DNA from: an uncultured Oscillospiraceae bacterium
GTDB lineage: Bacteria; Bacillota_A; Clostridia; Oscillospirales; Acutalibacteraceae
NCBI GenBank assembly: GCA_910589395.1
Contig: CAJUTL010000034.1
Coordinates: 20,479-30,386 of the forward strand
Reading direction: 5' to 3'
DNA length: 9,908 nucleotides
Shown: positions 1 to 6,099 of the stretch, one piece after another
How the letters are laid out: every line of letters starts with the position of its first letter
Position numbering within the stretch: the stretch's first letter is position 1
Notes under the pieces: model-generated
What the model was told of the DNA's origin: nothing
Databases searched by the model: none
What the model saw: the letters and a program-made list of their open reading frames with translations, nothing else
Program-made: the position numbers and the translations under genes

Positions 1-1
1 A

Positions 2-19
2 GCGAAAGAACATCGCTAA
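2..19 (+). CDS. Possible 3' end of the preceding operon gene (perhaps infA, IF-1)
   Basis: The first bases read as the last codons of an open frame (Ala-Lys-Glu-His-Arg, stop at 17-19). In Clostridia the gene just before rpmJ is usually infA, which encodes translation initiation factor IF-1 and ends in a basic tail, so a five-residue remnant of infA is plausible. The fragment is too short to identify by sequence. A second frame also stops nearby (37-39), so the reading frame itself is not certain. The call rests almost wholly on gene order. Confidence 0.3.
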   Translation, partial: AKEHR

Positions 20-37
20 GCCGAGGCATCGGGGAGT

Positions 38-51
38 AAACCAATTGGTTT
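38..51. other. 14-bp perfect palindrome ahead of rpmJ
   Basis: AAACCAATTGGTTT is a perfect 14-base palindrome in the short spacer before rpmJ. It could form a small hairpin in the mRNA or be a protein site. No T-run follows, so it is not a terminator. A chance occurrence cannot be excluded. Confidence 0.25.
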
Positions 52-90
52 TGCAAACTGAGGCCGGAGTAAAAAAAGGAGGTACACACG

Positions 91-204
91 ATGAAAGTCA
101 GACCTTCTGTTAAGAAGATGTGCGAGAAGTGCAAGGTTATCAAGCGCAAGGGCAAGGTCATGGTAATCTGTGACAATCCCAAGCATAAGCAGCGCCAGGG
201 CTAA
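91..204 (+). CDS. rpmJ: 50S ribosomal protein L36
   Basis: A 37-residue protein starting MKVRPSVKKMCEKCKVIKRK and ending in KHKQRQG, the normal length and sequence of bacterial L36, a small protein of the large ribosomal subunit that binds 23S rRNA. The zinc-binding set is complete: Cys11, Cys14, Cys27 and His32, so this is the zinc-containing (C+) form. The ATG lies seven bases after a strong AAGGAGG site (77-83). It is the first complete gene of the ribosomal operon in this window and sits 30 bp before rpsM, the usual order in Firmicutes. Its small size makes it easy to miss in automatic annotation, but the identification is firm. Confidence 0.97.
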   Translation: MKVRPSVKKMCEKCKVIKRKGKVMVICDNPKHKQRQG

Positions 205-234
205 GCCCGGCGATCAAGCATTGGAGGTATCAGA

Positions 235-603
235 ATGGCTCGTATTTCAGGCATTGACTTGCCCAGAGACAAGCGGATCGAAATTGCGCTGACCCATATT
301 TATGGCATCGGCCGCAAGACCGCCAGCAATATCTGCGCCGCTACCGGCGTGAATCCCGATATCCGGGTCCGTGACCTTTCCGAAGACGATACGGCGAAGC
401 TGAGAGACTATATCGATAAGAACTGCCACGTGGAAGGCGACCTGCGCCGCGACCTGGCGTTCGATATCAAGCGCCTCATTGAGATCGGCTGTTACCGCGG
501 CGTCCGTCACCGCAAGGGCCTTCCGGTAAGAGGCCAGCGCACGAAGACCAACGCCAGAACCCGCAAAGGTCCCAGAAAGACCATGGCGAACAAGAAAAAG
601 TAA
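235..603 (+). CDS. rpsM: 30S ribosomal protein S13
   Basis: 122 residues, full length for S13, which sits in the head of the small subunit, contacts the P-site tRNA and forms bridges to the large subunit. The N-terminus (MARISGIDLP) and the helix-hairpin-helix segment around residues 15-35 (THIYGIGRKTA) are typical. So is the conserved block CYRGVRHRKGLPVRGQRT near residues 87-104, followed by a very basic tail (RTRKGPRKTMANKKK) that reaches the tRNA. GGAGGT at 223-228 supports the ATG at 235. The spacer to rpmJ is only 30 bases, too short for an E. coli-style S4-binding pseudoknot, so no alpha-operon leader control of that type is visible here. Confidence 0.98.
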   Translation: MARISGIDLPRDKRIEIALTHIYGIGRKTASNICAATGVNPDIRVRDLSEDDTAKLRDYIDKNCHVEGDLRRDLAFDIKRLIEIGCYRGVRHRKGLPVRGQRTKTNARTRKGPRKTMANKKK

Positions 604-618
604 GGAGGGATTGATTCC

Positions 619-1020
619 ATGGCAGCACAGAAGGGCACAAAGGGTACAGTACGCCGCCGCCGTGAGCGCAAGAACATTGAACGCGGCGCTGCCCATATCC
701 AGTCCACATTTAACAATACCATTGTCACCATTACCGATACGCAGGGCAATGCGATCTCCTGGGCCAGCTCCGGTGAGCTGGGCTTCAGAGGCTCCAGGAA
801 ATCCACTCCCTTTGCCGCGCAGACCGCGGCTGAAACCGCCGCCCGCCTGGCTATGGAGCATGGCATGAAGTCCGTTGAGGTCTATGTAAAGGGCCCCGGC
901 GCCGGCCGTGAAGCCGCTATCCGCGCTTTGCAGGCCGCCGGCCTGGACGTAAGCATGATCAAGGATGTAACGCCCATTCCCCATAACGGATGCCGTCCTC
1001 CCAAGAGAAGACGCGTGTAA
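619..1020 (+). CDS. rpsK: 30S ribosomal protein S11
   Basis: 133 residues, typical length for S11, a platform protein of the small subunit that lines the mRNA exit channel near the anti-Shine-Dalgarno helix. Diagnostic segments are visible: STFNNTIVTITD near residue 29, the glycine/serine-rich GELGFRGSRKSTPFAAQ near 53-69, KGPGAGREAAIRAL near 92-105, and the C-terminal signature DVTPIPHNGCRPPKRRRV. A strong AAGGAGGG starts just after the rpsM stop (602-609), 15 bases downstream of which the gene begins at 619. An overlapping + frame starting at 611 is a shadow. The gene is co-transcribed with rpsM and rpsD. Confidence 0.98.
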   Translation: MAAQKGTKGTVRRRRERKNIERGAAHIQSTFNNTIVTITDTQGNAISWASSGELGFRGSRKSTPFAAQTAAETAARLAMEHGMKSVEVYVKGPGAGREAAIRALQAAGLDVSMIKDVTPIPHNGCRPPKRRRV

Positions 1021-1045
1021 AATACCGAATCAGGAGGTACTAGAA

Positions 1046-1672
1046 ATGGCAAGATATACAGAAGCTGTGTGCAAGCTGTGCCGCAGGGAGGGCCAGAAGC
1101 TGTTCCTGAAGGGCGAGCGCTGCTACACAGATAAGTGCGCGATCACCCGCAGAGCATATGCCCCCGGCCAGCACGGACAGGGCCGTAAAAAGACTTCCGA
1201 ATACGGTATGCAGCTGCGCGCCAAGCAGATGACCCGCCGTTTTTACGGTGTTTTGGAAAATCAGTTCCGCCACTACTATGAAATGGGTACCAAAATGCCC
1301 GGCAAGGCCGGCGACAACCTGCTGATCCTGCTGGAATCCCGGCTGGACAACGTGGTGTATCGCTGCGGCTGGGCCAGCTCCCGCGCGGAGGCCCGCCAGC
1401 TGGTGGTACATGGCCATTTCACCGTAAACGGCAAGAAGGTGGATATTCCCTCTTACCTGGTGAAGCCCGGTGAGCTGGTAGCTATCAAGGACGGCAGCCG
1501 CCAGAGCGATAAGTTCAAGGCTGTGATCGAGAGCAATTCTTCCCGTCCCGTTCCCAAGTGGCTGGATGTGGATGCCGCCAATGCACAGGCGAAGATCGCC
1601 GCAATGCCTGCCCGCGAGGACATTGATCTGGAAGTAGACGAGACCCTGATCGTCGAGTTGTACTCCAAGTAA
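1046..1672 (+). CDS. rpsD: 30S ribosomal protein S4, zinc-binding form
   Basis: 208 residues, full length for S4, a primary 16S rRNA-binding protein that nucleates small-subunit assembly and helps form the mRNA entry channel. The N-terminal domain carries Cys9, Cys12, Cys26 and Cys31, a four-cysteine zinc site that many S4 proteins (including those of E. coli and B. subtilis) lack. The S4 RNA-binding domain lies at about residues 97-160 (SRLDNVVYRCGWASSRAEAR, then HGHFTVNGKKVDIPSY). AGGAGGT at 1032-1038 supports the ATG. Its location between rpsK and rpoA is the arrangement of Clostridia and proteobacteria; in Bacillus rpsD is elsewhere on the chromosome. S4 represses its own synthesis in known systems, but no such site is apparent here. 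Confidence 0.98.
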   Translation: MARYTEAVCKLCRREGQKLFLKGERCYTDKCAITRRAYAPGQHGQGRKKTSEYGMQLRAKQMTRRFYGVLENQFRHYYEMGTKMPGKAGDNLLILLESRLDNVVYRCGWASSRAEARQLVVHGHFTVNGKKVDIPSYLVKPGELVAIKDGSRQSDKFKAVIESNSSRPVPKWLDVDAANAQAKIAAMPAREDIDLEVDETLIVELYSK

Positions 1673-1715
1673 TGCCCTGCCGCTTTATGAGGCGGGAAAG
1701 ACAGTTCGGCAAACT

Positions 1716-1747
1716 TTGCGCAAGTGTAAATTGCATTAGATATGCAA
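1716..1747 (+). promoter_or_regulatory. Hairpin and possible weak promoter in the rpsD-rpoA spacer
   Basis: The 88-bp gap before rpoA is the longest spacer within the operon. Just before the rpoA ribosome binding site (GGGAGG, 1748-1753) lies a perfect stem TTGCAT / ATGCAA (1731-1736 with 1742-1747, five-base loop). TTGCGC (1716-1721) and TAGATA (1737-1742) resemble -35 and -10 boxes, but the 15-bp spacing is short and the -35 match is poor. It could be a weak internal promoter, a translation-modulating hairpin or a processing site. A small imperfect GC hairpin near 1680-1696 is also present. No function is proven. Confidence 0.3.
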
Positions 1748-1760
1748 GGGAGGATCGCGG

Positions 1761-2714
1761 ATGATTGAGATAGAAAGACCCAAAATTACAATAGAGGAAA
1801 TTTCCGATAACGGCACCTATGGCAAGTTCGTGGTGGAGCCTCTGGAAAGAGGCTTCGGCACTACCTTGGGAAACAGCCTTCGCAGGGTTCTGCTTTCCAG
1901 CCTGCCGGGCGTGGCTGTCAAATCTGTAAAGATCGACGGCGTGCTGCACGAATTTTCCACCATCCCAGGCGTAAAGGAAGACGTGACCGAGATCGTTCTC
2001 AACATCAAGGGCCTTGTGGCGAAGCTGCACTGCGACGAGGCAAAAACCGTTGAGATCTCCGCGGAGGGCCCCTGTGAGGTCACTGCAGCGGCGATCAAGG
2101 GAGACAGCGAGGTGGAGGTCCTTAATCCGGAGCTGCACATCGCCACCCTGGGCGACGGGGCAAAGCTCTATATGGAGCTGACCCTGGATAAGGGAAGGGG
2201 TTACATCTCGAACGAGCGCAATAAACAAAGCATGCCGGAAGGCGTGATCGGCGAAATTGCGGTCGATTCTATTTACACACCTGTGCTCAAGGTAAATTTC
2301 AACGTCGAAAGCACCCGCGTGGGCCAGAGCATCGATTACGACAAGCTGACGCTGGATGTGTGGACCAACGGGGTGATCACCGCGCAGGAAGCCGTATCCC
2401 TTGCGGCGAAGGTTCTTACCGACCACCTGAATCTCTTTGTGGATCTGTCCGATAAGGGCAAGAGCACCGAGATCATGGTGGAAAAGGACGAGGGCGGCAA
2501 GGAAAAGGCGCTGGAAATGACCATCGAGGAGCTGGATCTGTCCGTCCGTTCCTTCAACTGCCTGAAGAGGGCGGGAATCAACACGGTGGAGGACCTGATC
2601 AACAAGTCCGAAGAGGACATGATGAAGGTCCGCAACCTGGGCCGCAAATCGCTGGAGGAAGTTGTGTGGAAGCTGGCTTCCCTGGGCTTCAGTCTGCGTA
2701 AGGACGACGAATAA
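1761..2714 (+). CDS. rpoA: DNA-directed RNA polymerase subunit alpha
   Basis: 317 residues, normal for a Firmicute alpha subunit. The N-terminal domain (about 1-230) dimerises and scaffolds beta and beta'. It carries the hallmark GFGTTLGNSLRRVLLSSLPG (31-50). A charged linker (about 231-250, rich in Lys/Glu/Gly) leads to the C-terminal domain, which binds UP-element DNA and activators. Arg263 in SVRSFNCLKR matches the DNA-contacting Arg265 of E. coli. Asn292-Leu293-Gly294 and Lys296-Ser297 match the NLG-KS minor-groove motif. The ATG at 1761 follows GGGAGG. The gene lies between rpsD and rplQ, as in most Firmicutes. No truncation or odd residue was seen. Confidence 0.98.
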   Translation: MIEIERPKITIEEISDNGTYGKFVVEPLERGFGTTLGNSLRRVLLSSLPGVAVKSVKIDGVLHEFSTIPGVKEDVTEIVLNIKGLVAKLHCDEAKTVEISAEGPCEVTAAAIKGDSEVEVLNPELHIATLGDGAKLYMELTLDKGRGYISNERNKQSMPEGVIGEIAVDSIYTPVLKVNFNVESTRVGQSIDYDKLTLDVWTNGVITAQEAVSLAAKVLTDHLNLFVDLSDKGKSTEIMVEKDEGGKEKALEMTIEELDLSVRSFNCLKRAGINTVEDLINKSEEDMMKVRNLGRKSLEEVVWKLASLGFSLRKDDE

Positions 2715-2744
2715 ACCTACTTTATACGGATAGGAGTGAATACC

Positions 2745-3086
2745 ATGCCGGGAACCAGAAAGCTGGGAAGAGATACCGCCCATAGAACCGCCATGCTTCG
2801 TGGGCTGGTAACCTTCTTCTTTGAAAACGGCAAGATCGAAACGACCGTGACCCGCGCCAAAGAGGTGCGTTCCATGGCCGAAAAGATGATCACCATCGCC
2901 AAGGAGGAAAATCTCCAGAACAAGCGCCTGGTGATGAGCTTTATCACCAAGGAAAGCGTGACCAATAAGCTGTTTACGGAGATCGCCCCCAAGTACGCTG
3001 ACCGCAACGGCGGCTACACCCGCATTACCAAGCTTGGCCCGAGGCGCGGCGACGCCGCCGAAATGGCGATCTTGGAGCTGCTGTAA
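2745..3086 (+). CDS. rplQ: 50S ribosomal protein L17
   Basis: 113 residues from MPGTRKLGRDTAHRTAMLR to AAEMAILELL, a typical bacterial L17, which lies near the peptide exit tunnel of the large subunit. Conserved features are the N-terminal RKLGRDTAHR block, the central KEVRSMAEKMITIAK helix and the C-terminal GGYTRITKLGPRRGDAAEMA. A GTG three codons upstream (2736) keeps the frame open, but it overlaps the ribosome binding site AGGAG (2732-2736). The ATG at 2745 also gives the family-standard start, so it is preferred. This is the last gene of the operon; a strong terminator follows 39 bp after the stop. Confidence 0.97.
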   Translation: MPGTRKLGRDTAHRTAMLRGLVTFFFENGKIETTVTRAKEVRSMAEKMITIAKEENLQNKRLVMSFITKESVTNKLFTEIAPKYADRNGGYTRITKLGPRRGDAAEMAILELL

Positions 3087-3125
3087 GAAAAAGCGAAAAC
3101 GACTCTTTTGGTAAATAAGTCAGAA

Positions 3126-3171
3126 GAAAGCGGCCCTGCCGAAAACAACTGTTTTCAGCAGGGCCGCTTTC
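3126..3171 (+). terminator. Strong hairpin terminator closing the ribosomal operon
   Basis: GAAAGCGGCCCTGC (3126-3139) pairs perfectly with 3158-3171, and inside it GAAAAC (3141-3146) pairs with GTTTTC (3151-3156) around an AACT loop. One C/A mismatch separates the two stems, so about 20 base pairs form. The downstream T-run is weak (only CTTTC at the arm end). The A-rich left flank and T-rich complement suggest it can act in both directions, suitable for convergent transcription from the right. Confidence 0.85.
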
Positions 3172-3260
3172 TGGGTAGGGCGTAGAATGAAGAATGATCA
3201 TGACAGGAGGAAAGTGAGTAGCTTGCCGATAAATTGTAGTTTAGCGCACAACCCTTGGTT

Positions 3261-3420
3261 TTCTCGCCTGTCGGCTCGGTTGCTGTGCCCCGGTGGGGCA
3301 CGCCCAGCAACGGTCTCACCTGTCGGTTCGGTCGGTGCAGAACAATGCGCCAAGAAAGCCATGGCTTTCTGCGCTTTGCACCCGAAGCGGAGAAAGCTGT
3401 CACGGCTCTGCCGTGACTGA
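3261..3420 (+). repeat. Diverged leading copy of the hairpin repeat
   Basis: From TTCTCGCCTGTCGGCTCGGT through CAGCAAC this matches the first hairpin of the downstream units, including TGCCCC-GGT-GGGGCA and the outer TTGCTG/CAGCAA. After that it departs and carries a module absent from the other copies: nested stems GTGCA/TGCAC (3335-3339 with 3377-3381), GCGC/GCGC and the palindrome AGAAAGCCATGGCTTTCT (3353-3370). It closes with GTCACGGC-TCT-GCCGTGAC (3399-3417), the same stem type that ends the other units. The bases before it (3181-3260) show no gene or repeat that I can recognise. Confidence 0.75.
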
Positions 3421-3748
3421 GGGGATTAAAACTGGCGGTTTTATCCCACTTTCTACGTGTGACTATCCCTTCCACCGTTCTCGCCTGTCGGCTCGGTTGC
3501 TGTGCCCCGGTGGGGCACGCCCAGCAACGACCGAAGCGACAGCTGAGAACAGTTCGCACCAGCGTCCCACTGGGACGCGCTCACCGTTCGGCGGTCCCCG
3601 CAGACTGCAAAGCGGTCTGCTTCCCCTCTATAAATAAGGGGAGGCGAGAGGTTAGTGCTATTTGTTAGCTCCACAAATTATTGTTCAGCAGTGCTCTTAG
3701 GCTCCACTTGCGCGAGTAAGGGGAGCTGTCAGCCGATAGGCTGACTGA
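3421..3748 (+). repeat. Tandem hairpin repeat, copy 1 (328 bp)
   Basis: The unit starts GGGGATTAAAACT and contains in order: a long interrupted stem (3477-3550: GTTCTC/GAGAAC, CTGTCG/CGACAG, CGGT/ACCG, TTGCTG/CAGCAA, TGCCCC/GGGGCA); GCGTCCC-ACT-GGGACGC (3562-3578); GCAGAC...GTCTGC (3600-3620); TCCCC...GGGGA around TATAAATA; ATTTGT/ACAAAT (3660-3678); GCTCC-A-CTT...AAGG-GGAGC; and GTCAGCC-GATA-GGCTGAC (3728-3745). Bases 3474-3691 are identical to 3802-4019 in copy 2. Open frames through it on both strands lack ribosome binding sites and are repeated only because the DNA is repeated, so I treat the element as noncoding. Confidence 0.92.
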
Positions 3749-4078
3749 GGGGATTAAAACTAGTGGTTTTATGCCACTTTCTGCGTGTGACTATCCCTTC
3801 TACCGTTCTCGCCTGTCGGCTCGGTTGCTGTGCCCCGGTGGGGCACGCCCAGCAACGACCGAAGCGACAGCTGAGAACAGTTCGCACCAGCGTCCCACTG
3901 GGACGCGCTCACCGTTCGGCGGTCCCCGCAGACTGCAAAGCGGTCTGCTTCCCCTCTATAAATAAGGGGAGGCGAGAGGTTAGTGCTATTTGTTAGCTCC
4001 ACAAATTATTGTTCAGCAGCGCTCTTAGGCTCCACTTACGCGAGTAAGGGGAAGCTGTCACGGCTGCGCCGTGACTGA
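3749..4078 (+). repeat. Tandem hairpin repeat, copy 2 (330 bp)
   Basis: This is a head-to-tail duplicate of copy 1, offset 328 bases, with 218 identical bases in the core. Differences cluster in the first 50 bases and in the final stem. The final stem here is GTCACGGC-TGC-GCCGTGAC (4057-4075) in place of GTCAGCC-GATA-GGCTGAC: the sequence differs and the pairing is kept. The long identical core indicates a recent duplication or gene conversion. Confidence 0.92.
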
Positions 4079-4286
4079 GGGGATTAAAACTGGCGGTTTT
4101 ATGCCACTTTCTGCGTGTGACTATCCCTTCCACCGTTCTCGCCTGTCGGCTCGGTCGGTTCGCACCAGCGTCCCACCGGGACGCGCTCACCGTTCGGCGG
4201 TTCCCGCAGACTGCAAAGCAGTCTGTTTCCCCTCTGCGGAGCAAGGGAAGGCAAGGGGTTAGTGCTATTCGGCAGCTCGCTGAATT
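4079..4286 (+). repeat. Tandem hairpin repeat, copy 3 (internally deleted)
   Basis: Starts GGGGATTAAAACTGGCGG like the others, but after GCCTGTCGGCTCGGT it jumps straight to CGGTTCGCACCAGCG. The loop and right arm of the first long hairpin, just over 50 bases, are missing. The later stems remain, with altered but still paired sequence: CAGACTGC-AAA-GCAGTCTG, CTCTGC-GGA-GCA in the CCC/GGG hairpin, and ATTCGGC-AGCTC-GCTGAAT (4267-4285). Homology fades after 4286. The 58 bases to the end of the ABC gene at 4345 show nothing recognisable. Confidence 0.85.
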
Positions 4287-4344
4287 TCAACCTATCATCT
4301 TGCTAACGGTCGGGTCAGAAACTGCTCTCCCGTACCAAGCAGCC

Positions 4345-6099
4345 TCACGAGTGCCCGCGGCGGCTCGCCGCTGCTTTTTTCTGGCTTTCGTACAGCCTTC
4401 GGAACGGGCCGTTTTTGTTTAGGAGCTCTTGGAAGGAGCCTTCCTCTACCACTTTTCCGCTTTCCATCACGAGAATGCGGTCCGCGTTTTCGATGGTGGA
4501 GAGCCTGTGGGCCACGGTGATGGTGGTTCTGGCGCCGGAAAGGCGGTCCAGGCATTGCTGCACTTCCTTTTCCGCCGCGGAGTCCAGGGAGGCGGTGGCT
4601 TCGTCCAGCAGCAGGATCGGGGCGTTTTTCAGAATGGCCCTGGCGATGGCCACACGCTGCTTCTGGCCGCCGGAAAGTCCGCTTCCCTGTTCGCCCACCT
4701 GAGTGCGGTAGCCTTCCGGCAGGTTGATGATAAAGTCATGGATATCCGCCAGGCGAGCGGCGTTTTCCACCTCTTCCCGGCTGGCTTCGGGAGCTCCGAG
4801 CCGAATATTTTCCTCGATAGTCCCGTCAAACAGGGTGCATTCCTGAGGCACATAGGCGAAAAGGCCCCGCAGGCGGGAAAGGGAAAGTCCTGTTTTTCCG
4901 AAATAGCGGAGTTCCCCCTCTGTGGGCTGATAAAAGCCCTCCAGCAGCTTGATCACTGTAGATTTTCCTCCGCCGGAGCCGCCTACGATGGCCAGGCGCT
5001 CTCCCCGCCGCAGGGTAAAGGAAAGGCCGTCGATAACCTTGTTTACTCCGTCATAGGAAAAGCTGACCCCGTGAAGCTCCAGGGCGTTTTCCCGGGACAG
5101 CTCCACCTCCGTTTCCCCGCTTTCCAGATCCTCCAGGGGCTTTTCCAGCAGCTCCTTCACCCGTTCCATGGCCACCAGGTTGGGTTGGGCAAGAAGCAGG
5201 AAGGTGCTGAGCCGGTAAATGGAATCCGCCATCATGCCCATGAGGGTGGCGTTGAACACCGCGTTTCCCAGGGTGGTGTTTTTTCCGGCCAGAAGCACCC
5301 CCAGGATAAACCCAACGGCCTGGGCGGACTGGGCGAAGAAATCCACCACCCCGTAAGTAATGCCGATGATATTTTGGTATTTGATCCGCTTTTCCTTGAT
5401 CACGGCGCAGATCCTCCGGTAGCGCTCCGCCAGCACCTTCTGCATGACGAACACCCGGATCACCGGGATCGACCGAAGGGCCTCGATCAAAAAGGAAGCG
5501 GAGCCCGCGATCTCCTCCTTGGCGTCCCGATCCATGCGCTTCGCCAGCGGATTGAGATACAGGGAAAGGACCAGGTTGATCCCGCCGTATACGATGCCCG
5601 CCGCGGCGATCCGCCAGTCGCTCACCAAAAGGAGGATCAGGGTGGCGGTAAAGACCACCACGAAGCGGATCAGGTTCGTCATGCCGAAGGAACGGAAGGT
5701 TCCGGCGCTTCGGCTGGCATCGTTTGTCAGCCGGGTGATATAATCTCCGGTTTTATACTCTGTCAGGGTGGAATAGGGCAGCCGGGCAATATGGCGGAAC
5801 ATGGTTTTTCGCATGCGGGCAAGGCCCTCCTCCGCCGAAACGCTTTGCAGATAGCTGCCCAGCACCACCGGGGGCACCAGCAGCAGAAACAGCCCCAGCA
5901 TCAGAAGCAGCGTCAGCGCCAGATTCCCCTGTTTTGCTCCCGTTACCAGGTCGATCAGGGTCTCGTTCAGGTAGGGCATGGCAAACAGCAGCGCCAGCTC
6001 ACAGGAGCCCAGCAGAACGCCCAGCAGGTACTTCTTCCGGCTGGGGCCCAAAAAGGAAAAGGCAAAGCGATACAGCCCAAAACCCGATGTTTTTCTCAT
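4345..6099 (-). CDS. ABC exporter half-transporter (second of a pair)
   Basis: 584 residues: an N-terminal membrane domain with about six hydrophobic helices (residues about 22-310) fused to an ATPase domain, the layout of type IV (B-family) ABC exporters that pump lipids, peptides or drugs outward. The ATPase domain has Walker A GGSGGGKST (373-381), Q-loop Gln419, signature LSGGQ (475-479), Walker B ILLLDE with catalytic Glu500, and switch His531, all intact. An in-frame ATG at 6144 would add 15 residues. The ATG at 6099 is preferred because AGGAGGGGG lies just upstream and it overlaps the stop of the preceding gene as ATGA, indicating translational coupling. It probably pairs with that product as a heterodimer. 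The substrate is unknown; the C-terminal tail is basic and alanine-rich. Confidence 0.93.
   Translation of the reverse strand: MRKTSGFGLYRFAFSFLGPSRKKYLLGVLLGSCELALLFAMPYLNETLIDLVTGAKQGNLALTLLLMLGLFLLLVPPVVLGSYLQSVSAEEGLARMRKTMFRHIARLPYSTLTEYKTGDYITRLTNDASRSAGTFRSFGMTNLIRFVVVFTATLILLLVSDWRIAAAGIVYGGINLVLSLYLNPLAKRMDRDAKEEIAGSASFLIEALRSIPVIRVFVMQKVLAERYRRICAVIKEKRIKYQNIIGITYGVVDFFAQSAQAVGFILGVLLAGKNTTLGNAVFNATLMGMMADSIYRLSTFLLLAQPNLVAMERVKELLEKPLEDLESGETEVELSRENALELHGVSFSYDGVNKVIDGLSFTLRRGERLAIVGGSGGGKSTVIKLLEGFYQPTEGELRYFGKTGLSLSRLRGLFAYVPQECTLFDGTIEENIRLGAPEASREEVENAARLADIHDFIINLPEGYRTQVGEQGSGLSGGQKQRVAIARAILKNAPILLLDEATASLDSAAEKEVQQCLDRLSGARTTITVAHRLSTIENADRILVMESGKVVEEGSFQELLNKNGPFRRLYESQKKAAASRRGHS

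Noticed and set aside
205..234. E. coli-type S4 autoregulatory pseudoknot before rpsM
   Set aside because: The spacer is only 30 bases, with no room or pairing for the known structure.
1515..2783. 422-codon - strand frame opposite rpoA
   Set aside because: It is antisense to the well-supported rpoA, has no ribosome binding site and shows no recognisable protein features.
3187..3260. Small frame beginning ATGAAGAATGATC, with an internal AGGAGG and GTG
   Set aside because: The GTG is only three bases from AGGAGG, too close for initiation. The ATG lacks a ribosome binding site, and both continue into the hairpin repeat.
3421..4286. CRISPR array
   Set aside because: The repeat period is about 329 bases with near-identical content throughout. 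There are no short repeats with unique spacers and no cas genes.
3187..4290. Many open frames of 63-134 codons on both strands in the repeat array
   Set aside because: They occur in every frame, recur only because the DNA is repeated, lack sensible ribosome binding sites and are made of hairpin sequence. The repeated peptides do not resemble a protein family.
4356..4380. GC hairpin followed by six T on the + strand, looking like a terminator
   Set aside because: It lies inside the final codons of the second ABC gene (Lys-Lys-Ala-Ala-Ala-Ser-Arg-Arg), and no + strand gene ends nearby. The T-run is the complement of two lysine codons.
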